Assembly: GCF_040706555.1 (NCBI RefSeq) | Contig: NZ_JAPDRH010000003.1 | Coordinates: 682,001 to 746,000 of the forward strand | Length of the DNA stretch: 64,000 bases | Direction of reading: 5' to 3' | Source: Lentisalinibacter salinarum | GTDB taxonomy: Bacteria; Pseudomonadota; Gammaproteobacteria; Steroidobacterales; Woeseiaceae | In this document: piece after piece, positions 58,897 through 64,000 of the stretch | Numbering within the stretch: position 1 is the stretch's first letter | Layout of the letters: every line of letters begins with the position of its first letter | Made by a program: the position numbers and the translations under genes | The notes under the pieces: generated by a model | Told to the model about the DNA's origin: nothing | Databases searched by the model: none | The model's input: only the letters and a program-made list of their open reading frames with translations

Positions 58897-59850
58897 TTAG
58901 TGGTCGTGGTCGCCGTGGTGGTGATGCGTGTGCGTCGTCCCGTCCGCGTGGGAGTGCGTGCCGCGGCGCTGCATCGTGTCCTCGAAGTCCTCCGGCCCGT
59001 GGGGATGGTTGTGGGCGTGGTTCACGCACCACTTGTAGAGCACCGGGTCACGTTTGGCGAGGCGGGCGGCGGAACGCTCCTCGTTCTCCTCCGGCGTGCT
59101 CCACGGGTTGTAGTGAAAGTGGTTGAACAGTTTCGAGTCGGTGCGGCCGATGGCGATGCAGCCGTATTCGCTGGCGAAGGCGCCGTGGTTGATGTACGGC
59201 GGACGCCAGAAGTAGCCGCCGGTGGGCAGATCGCCGAACTGCATCATCCACGAGGTGCCCCACAGGTGGTAACCCTCCTCACAGCAGTCGTGGTAGGAGA
59301 TGTTGTCCTGGTGGAACTGGGGCACCATGCAGTAGAGGAAGGTCATGGCGAAGGTCTGCGGATTGAAGTTCAGCAGCTTGATCATGCAGCCGGCCGCCAC
59401 GGAAGGGCTCACCACGTTGCCGGGCGCCCAGACGATGTCCGCATACGTATCGACGTCGTGATAGAGCTCGGTGCGCGAGAGTTCGTGGTGCTCGTCACTC
59501 TCCACCAGGCTCGGCTCGGCGGTGTTGTACATCATCAGCAGCAGTGCGCCCTGATCCGAGCTGAGTTCGGGCAGCGCATAGCCGGCCGGCACGAAGAAGT
59601 AGTGCCCCCGGTTACAGACCTTGTCGCCCAGTCTGATGCTGCCCTCGATGACGATCAACTCCAGCTCGGAGTAGCTGAAGCCGGGCGGCTGGCGATAGCC
59701 CGAGTCGAGCTGCACGGTCATCGTGCAGGAACCGATCTCCGGATCCAGGCTCAGCATCTTGTAGCGATACCCGCTGCCGAAGCCCGGGAGCGGCATGTTC
59801 TTGAAATGGACGTCGCGGTCGCAGAACGGCTCGATATGCGGTCTGGTCAT
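58897..59850 (-). CDS. Cupin-domain protein with histidine-rich C-terminal tail
   Basis: A 317-aa protein with a bicupin-like pattern: FSYSELELIVIEGSIRLGDKVCNRGHYFFVPAGYALPEL in the first barrel and TGGYFWRPPYINHGAFASEYGCIAIGRTDSKLFNHFHYNP in the second. It resembles ChrR/DUF4437-type cupins. The last ~40 residues are very rich in His (NHAHNHPHGPEDF and HTHHHHGDHDH), suggesting metal binding. No signal peptide is present. It lies 14 bases after a gene for an 88-aa protein and probably forms a unit with it. A mononuclear-metal dioxygenase or isomerase role is possible; the substrate is unknown. Confidence 0.82.
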   Translation of the reverse strand: MTRPHIEPFCDRDVHFKNMPLPGFGSGYRYKMLSLDPEIGSCTMTVQLDSGYRQPPGFSYSELELIVIEGSIRLGDKVCNRGHYFFVPAGYALPELSSDQGALLLMMYNTAEPSLVESDEHHELSRTELYHDVDTYADIVWAPGNVVSPSVAAGCMIKLLNFNPQTFAMTFLYCMVPQFHQDNISYHDCCEEGYHLWGTSWMMQFGDLPTGGYFWRPPYINHGAFASEYGCIAIGRTDSKLFNHFHYNPWSTPEENEERSAARLAKRDPVLYKWCVNHAHNHPHGPEDFEDTMQRRGTHSHADGTTHTHHHHGDHDH

Positions 59851-59864
59851 GGCGCTCTCCCGGC

Positions 59865-60131
59865 TCAGTAGACGACTTTGTGCTTGCGGTCCGGCTTGAC
59901 CGGCAGGTCGTGCTCGGGGATCTTCATCCGCTGATCACCGTCCACGTTGAAGCCGTACTCCTGGATGCGCTCGAAGAACTCCTCGTACCACTGGTCCCGG
60001 GTGGGATCGAGAGATTCCATCTCCGCGACGATTTTTCGGTAGCGCTCTTCCTGTTCTGCCACTTCCTCTTCGAGCCACTCGCGGACTTCCTTCGGCAGTT
60101 CGCGCTCGATGCGGGTGTTCCTGAATGTCAT
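59865..60131 (-). CDS. 88-aa acidic helical protein of unknown function
   Basis: MTFRNTRIERELPKEVREW opens a highly charged helical segment (WLEEEVAEQEERYRKIVAEMESLD), followed by a compact C-terminus ending PEHDLPVKPDRKHKVVY. I do not recognise the family. The start at 60131 has GGAG six bases upstream; the frame extends 22 codons further without support. Its position 14 bases before the cupin gene suggests an accessory subunit of that enzyme, and aromatic residues in TRDQWYEEFFERIQEYGF could form an interaction surface. Confidence 0.75.
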   Translation of the reverse strand: MTFRNTRIERELPKEVREWLEEEVAEQEERYRKIVAEMESLDPTRDQWYEEFFERIQEYGFNVDGDQRMKIPEHDLPVKPDRKHKVVY

Positions 60132-60248
60132 GACTACTCCGGATCGCTCGGTGATTCGCAGAGGCCGCCGCGGACCGGGCACAGCGTGCCGGGCCAACGC
60201 CGGGCTCCCTGCCCCAGATCTCCTTTTACCAGCCCCTGACGGAGCTTG

Positions 60249-60980
60249 TCACAGCCCGAGGCCGATGATGGCCGCGCCGCACAAACCGATGGCGCCGCCG
60301 GAGGCGGCATGGGACCAGTGGGTAAAGCGCCGCAGGCCGAGCTTCTCGCCGACCGTGTTCAGCCCCCACAGACCCACCAGTACGGCGGTCACCATGGTGA
60401 TGAGCGTGGCGGCGCCGAATACGCCGGTGACCATCACGAGACCAGCATAATTATGCTGCGCGGCCGGGTACATGAGCACGGGTATCAGTGCTTCGCAGGG
60501 GCCGAGCACGAAGACGACGAACAGCGCCAGCGGCGTCAGAGTCCTGCCGGCCTCCGCGTGCACGTGGGCGTGCTCGCTTGCATGCCGGTGCTCGTGCAGG
60601 TGCTGGGTGCCGTCCGAATGCGTGTGCCAGTGGGTATGCGGCCGGTTGCGCCAGGCATGGCGCACGCCCCAGATCATGTACAGCAGGCCGAAGACCACGA
60701 GCGCCCAGGCCGCCAGGTTGCCGCGCACGCCCTCCACCCATTCCAGCTGGGTCAGGGCGAGGCCCAGTGCGACGCCGACCAGGCCGATGACCACCGAGCC
60801 CATGACGTGGCCGAGGCCGCAGACCAGTGTGATCAGGCTGGTGCGGCGCGCGGACCAGCCGCGTGCACGCGAAAGCATCACGAAAGGCAGGTAATGATCG
60901 GGCCCGAGGATGGTATGGAGGACGCCGATGGTGGCGGCGGTTGCGGCCAGCGCCGCGATCTCCGGTGTAAACCAGTCCAT
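60249..60980 (-). CDS. NicO/HupE-type membrane transporter with histidine-rich loop
   Basis: A 243-aa protein with about six membrane segments. The first carries GVLHTILGPDHYLPFVML, the HxxxxxDH metal motif of NicO/UreH-type nickel or cobalt transporters. A later segment has FVLGPCEALIPVLMYPAA. Between membrane segments lies a His-rich loop (HTHWHTHSDGTQHLHEHRHASEHAHVHAEA). A role in nickel, cobalt or related metal transport is likely; direction and metal cannot be told. It is adjacent to the His-tailed cupin gene on the same strand. Confidence 0.83.
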   Translation of the reverse strand: MDWFTPEIAALAATAATIGVLHTILGPDHYLPFVMLSRARGWSARRTSLITLVCGLGHVMGSVVIGLVGVALGLALTQLEWVEGVRGNLAAWALVVFGLLYMIWGVRHAWRNRPHTHWHTHSDGTQHLHEHRHASEHAHVHAEAGRTLTPLALFVVFVLGPCEALIPVLMYPAAQHNYAGLVMVTGVFGAATLITMVTAVLVGLWGLNTVGEKLGLRRFTHWSHAASGGAIGLCGAAIIGLGL

Positions 60981-61020
60981 GATGATTCACCCCTCCCGGG
61001 CGATAAAAATCATTGTATTC

Positions 61021-61896
61021 CTAAGCTTCCGCCGTGTCTGCCAGCCTCGCGATCAGGCTGGAAGTATCCCAGCGCCGCCCGCCCATGGCTTCGACCTCGG
61101 CATAGAACTGATCCACCAGGGCGGCGACCGGCAGCGAGGCGCCGTTGCGGCGGGCCTCGTCCAGCGCGATGCCGAGATCCTTGCGCATCCACTCGACGGC
61201 GAAGCCGAAATCGAACTCGCCGTCCAGCATCGTCTCGTGGCGGTTGTCCATCTGCCAGGACTGGGCGGCGCCCTGACTGATGGCCTCAACGACGGCGCGG
61301 CCGTCCAGGCCTGCGCGGCGGGCGAAATCCAGTCCCTCCGCCAGGCCCTGCAACAGCCCGGCGATGCAGATCTGATTGACCATCTTCGTGAGCTGGCCGG
61401 CCCCGGCGGGTCCCATCAGCCGGCAGCGCCGCGCGTAGATGTCGATGACCGGCTCCGCCCGCTCGTAGACGGCCGGGTCGCCGCCGGCCATGACCGTCAG
61501 CGTGCCGTGCTCGGCTCCGGCCTGACCGCCGGACACCGGAGCATCGAGAAACCCGGCACCCGCGTCGGCCGCCGCCTCGCCCAGCTCGCGGGCAAGCGCA
61601 GCGGAGGCGGTGGTGTGATCGACCAGGATGCCGCCCCGGCCCAATCCGGCCAGCACGCCGTCGTCGCCCAGCACCACCGATCGGACGTCATCGTCGTTGC
61701 CGACGCAGGTGAAGGCGATGTCGGCGCCCCTGGCCGCCTCGGCCGGCGTCGCAGCCGACCGGCCGGTGTGCGTGTCGCACCAGCGGCGGGCCTTGTCGGC
61801 CGTGCGGTTGTACACGGTGACGTCGTGACCCGCCCGCGACAGATGACCGGCCATGGGGAAACCCATGACGCCCAACCCTGTGAAAGCGATCCTCAT
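61021..61896 (-). CDS. 3-hydroxyisobutyrate dehydrogenase family NAD(P)-dependent oxidoreductase
   Basis: A 291-aa beta-hydroxyacid dehydrogenase. The Rossmann motif is FTGLGVMGFPMAGHLSRAGHDVTVYNRT, the substrate motif FLDAPVSGGQAGAEHGTLTVMAGGD, and the catalytic Lys is in GPAGAGQLTKMVNQ. It ends in the usual helical domain (RWDTSSLIARLADTAEA). It oxidises or reduces a beta-hydroxyacid such as 3-hydroxyisobutyrate, tartronate semialdehyde or succinic semialdehyde; the substrate is not determined. It lies 40 bases upstream of the transporter gene. Confidence 0.93.
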   Translation of the reverse strand: MRIAFTGLGVMGFPMAGHLSRAGHDVTVYNRTADKARRWCDTHTGRSAATPAEAARGADIAFTCVGNDDDVRSVVLGDDGVLAGLGRGGILVDHTTASAALARELGEAAADAGAGFLDAPVSGGQAGAEHGTLTVMAGGDPAVYERAEPVIDIYARRCRLMGPAGAGQLTKMVNQICIAGLLQGLAEGLDFARRAGLDGRAVVEAISQGAAQSWQMDNRHETMLDGEFDFGFAVEWMRKDLGIALDEARRNGASLPVAALVDQFYAEVEAMGGRRWDTSSLIARLADTAEA

Positions 61897-62030
61897 CGCA
61901 GCCCGCCCCGGCAGTGAGACACGGCCTCACACTACTTGCGGACACTACCGTCAGCAATCGTGGACTTGCCGGACGGGACACGAGGCCCTAATGTCTGGAG
62001 CTGCAACCGGATCAGGCAGTGGGGGACGAA

Positions 62031-64000
62031 ATGAAGAGATTCCTGATCGCCGTCGGCATCGTGGTCGCGGGCGCGCTGGGACTGTTATTCGCGGCCGGCA
62101 AGGGCTGGCTGGGGGAACACGAGGGGCCGGGGATCATCACGGACCAGCGCGTGCCGACCGAGGCCCTCGAGGAGCGCATCGAGCGCCAGGCCGAGGCCAT
62201 GGAATCCGCCGGCGCACCGGCCGACAGGCAGATCCTGTTCGGCGACCTGCACGTGCACACCACGCTCTCCTTCGACGCCTTCCTGAGCAGCCTGCCCCTG
62301 ATGAACGGCGAGGGGGCGAAGCCACTCGCCGACGCCTGCGACTTCGCACGCTACTGCTCGGCGCTGGACTTCTGGTCCATCAACGATCACGCAGAGGCCT
62401 CCACGCCGCGCCGCTGGCAGGAGACCGTGGAGTCCATCCGCCAGTGCAACGCGGTCGCCGCTAGCGGCCCGGTGCCCGACACCGTCTCGTTTCTCGGCTG
62501 GGAGTGGACCCAGGTGGGCGCAACGCCCGACAGTCACTACGGCCACAAGAACGTGATCCTCCGCGACCTCGAGGACGACAGGATCCCGCCCCGGCCGATC
62601 AACTCCGGCGGCGTCGCCCGCGAGGCGCTGGGCGGCATCTCGGTCACGGCCCGTGCCTATCTCATCGCCCTGGAGCCCTCGAAGCGCATGCTCGACTTCG
62701 CCCGCTACGTAGAGGAGCTGCGCAACGCCGAAAACTGCCCCATGGACGTGCCCACAACGGAGCTGCCGCACGACTGCCGGGAGAGCGCCGAGACGCCGGC
62801 GGAGCTGTTCGAGCGGCTGCGCGCCCAGGGCCACGAATCCATGGTCATCCCGCACGGAACCACCTGGGGCTTCTACACGCCGGCGGGCTCCGACTGGGAC
62901 AAACAGCTCGAAGGCGATATGCACGACCCGGAGCTGCAGTCCCTGATCGAGGTCTTCTCCGGGCATGGCAACTCGGAGGAGTACCGGCCGTGGCGGGCGA
63001 TCCGTTTCGACGATCAGGGCAGGCCCTATTGCCCGGAACCGGTGGAAGGCTATCTGCCGTCCTGCTGGCGGGCGGGACAGATCATCGAGTCCCGCTGCCT
63101 GGAAGCCGGCGAGAGTGCGGAGCTCTGCGAGGAGCGCGCGGCCATGGCCCGCCAGGATTACGTGAATACGGGCGTCGGCGGCCACCTCGTGGTGGGCGGC
63201 GAGACCGGTGCCGACTGGCTGGACGCCGGCCAGTGCACGGACTGCTATCTGCCCTCGTTCAACTACCGACCCGGCGGCGCCGTGCAGTACATCATGGCGC
63301 TGACCAATTTCGACGACCCGGACGCGCCGCGCCGCTTCCGCTTCGGCTTCATGGCTTCCAGCGACAACCACCGGGCCCGGCCGGGCACCGGTTACAAGGA
63401 GTTCTTCCGCCGGGGCATGGCCGACCCCACGGGCGGGCGGGACGAGCAGGTCCGGTCGATTTTCGGTCCGCCGGCCGGCGAGCCCCTGCCCTATTCCCGG
63501 GCGGTGGACTTCGAGGATCGCTTCGAGGTGCCGGACAACCTGATCGAGACGGACTCGCCGGTGCAGACCGTGGACCTGCAGCCGTTCCGGCTGACGGAAT
63601 CCGAGCGCCAGGCGTCGTTCTTCATGACCGGCGGACTGATCGCCGCCCACGCCGGCGGCCGCGACCGCAACGCCATCTGGGATGCGATGGAGCGCCGGGA
63701 GGTCTACGGCACCAGCGGCGACCGCATCCTGCTCTGGTTCGACCTGCTGAACGGCAACGGCGGCGAGTTACCGATGGGCGCCGAGACGGAGATGACCGCG
63801 CCGCCGGTCTTCCGGGTGCGCGCCGTCGGTGCCTTCAAGCAGAAGCCGGGCTGCCCCGACTATGCCGCCACTGCACTCACGCCGGAACGTCTCGAGGCCA
63901 TGTGCCGGGGCGAGTGTTACAACCCCTCCGACGAGCGCAAGCTGATCACCCGCATCGAGATCGTGCGCGTCCTGCCCCAGCAGGAGCCCGGCGAGGCCGT
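62031..64000 (+). CDS. DUF3604 family protein (PHP-like metal hydrolase), C-terminus cut by window edge
   Basis: At least 656 residues. An N-terminal membrane anchor or signal (KRFLIAVGIVVAGALGLLFAAGKG) is followed by the DUF3604 signature FGDLHVHTTLSFDAF and INDHAEAST, which provide PHP-like His/Asp metal ligands. Later come MVIPHGTTWGF, FGFMASSDNHRARPGTGYKEFF and FFMTGGLIAAHAGGRDRNAIWDAMERREVYGTSGDRILLWFDLLNG. The family is found in marine and soil proteobacteria and is uncharacterised; a periplasmic hydrolase is likely. GGGGGA lies four bases before the ATG. The frame is intact to the window end. Confidence 0.88.
   Translation, partial: MKRFLIAVGIVVAGALGLLFAAGKGWLGEHEGPGIITDQRVPTEALEERIERQAEAMESAGAPADRQILFGDLHVHTTLSFDAFLSSLPLMNGEGAKPLADACDFARYCSALDFWSINDHAEASTPRRWQETVESIRQCNAVAASGPVPDTVSFLGWEWTQVGATPDSHYGHKNVILRDLEDDRIPPRPINSGGVAREALGGISVTARAYLIALEPSKRMLDFARYVEELRNAENCPMDVPTTELPHDCRESAETPAELFERLRAQGHESMVIPHGTTWGFYTPAGSDWDKQLEGDMHDPELQSLIEVFSGHGNSEEYRPWRAIRFDDQGRPYCPEPVEGYLPSCWRAGQIIESRCLEAGESAELCEERAAMARQDYVNTGVGGHLVVGGETGADWLDAGQCTDCYLPSFNYRPGGAVQYIMALTNFDDPDAPRRFRFGFMASSDNHRARPGTGYKEFFRRGMADPTGGRDEQVRSIFGPPAGEPLPYSRAVDFEDRFEVPDNLIETDSPVQTVDLQPFRLTESERQASFFMTGGLIAAHAGGRDRNAIWDAMERREVYGTSGDRILLWFDLLNGNGGELPMGAETEMTAPPVFRVRAVGAFKQKPGCPDYAATALTPERLEAMCRGECYNPSDERKLITRIEIVRVLPQQEPGEA

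Noticed and set aside
60981..61020. A Fur-like sequence (AATGATTTTTATC) before the NicO-type gene
   Set aside because: It matches only part of a 19-base Fur box and lacks the second half-site, so it is not supported.
62085..63650. Minus-strand frame of 521 codons opposite the DUF3604 gene
   Set aside because: The plus-strand protein has a signal peptide and PHP-like motifs; the minus frame has no domain.
1..64000. tRNA, rRNA, CRISPR arrays, insertion sequences and prophage genes
   Set aside because: None was recognised on reading both strands. Repeats found are short tandem or inverted repeats, and no transposase, integrase or cas-like protein is present.

Overview
The window is about 64 kb of a very GC-rich chromosome from a motile gammaproteobacterium. 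The flagellar genes follow the Pseudomonas-type order and hierarchy (fliC-flaG-fliD-fliS-fliT-fleQ-fleSR-fliEFGHIJ-fliK, with sigma-54 and sigma-28 promoters). A HiPIP electron carrier, TonB receptors and many acidic proteins would suit an aerobic, possibly salt-adapted member of the Chromatiales/Xanthomonadales side of the class; that placement is inference. I see no tRNA, rRNA, CRISPR array, insertion sequence or prophage.

1-27.5 kb is one flagellar region. Reading leftwards from 25.5 kb on the minus strand it holds flgBCDEFGHIJ (rod, hook, L/P rings, muramidase), flgKL (hook-filament junction), fliC, flaG, fliD, fliS, fliT, the master regulator fleQ, the two-component pair fleSR, fliEFGHIJ (basal body, switch, export ATPase) and the start of fliK, which is cut by the window edge. 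On the plus strand sit flgA, flgM and flgN. Consensus sigma-54 (-24/-12) elements lie before fleS, fliK, flgB and flgA, a degenerate one before fliD, and consensus sigma-28 elements before fliC and flgM. A CRP/Vfr-like palindrome lies upstream of fleQ. Together these read as the four-tier cascade FleQ -> FleSR/basal body -> hook -> FlgM/sigma-28 -> filament.

27.5-39.2 kb is mixed: a secreted amidase convergent with a wax-ester/diacylglycerol acyltransferase that carries a histone-H1-like lysine tail; a ZnuD-like TonB receptor with a small Cys-containing partner; a small exported protein of unknown role; an orphan form-II CoxL-like molybdenum hydroxylase; and a rimB-rimK-AstE/AspA-like operon for C-terminal glutamate ligation.

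39.2-52.2 kb holds small-molecule catabolism genes (two fumarylacetoacetate-hydrolase-family enzymes, a dienelactone hydrolase, a lipocalin-like protein), a class II photolyase fused in frame to a renalase-like FAD oxidoreductase and followed by a DUF2256-DUF3253 protein, a HiPIP, a histidine phosphatase, an M16 protease, a glyoxalase-II-like hydrolase, an auxin-efflux-type carrier and a ZIP metal transporter.

52.2-56.3 kb is a thiamine salvage operon under a TPP riboswitch: TonB receptor, YkoF/DUF77-like thiamine-binding protein, PnuT and a thiamine-kinase-like phosphotransferase. 56.3-64 kb has an amidohydrolase/AMP-ligase pair, a composite nested inverted repeat, a cupin with a histidine tail and its 88-aa partner, a NicO-type transporter with a histidine-rich loop, a 3-hydroxyisobutyrate-dehydrogenase-family enzyme and a DUF3604 protein that runs off the end.

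The most unusual items are the photolyase-oxidoreductase fusion, the acyltransferase with the histone-like tail, the cupin/88-aa pair, the FleQ without its usual c-di-GMP motif, and the nested repeat at 58.6-58.9 kb.
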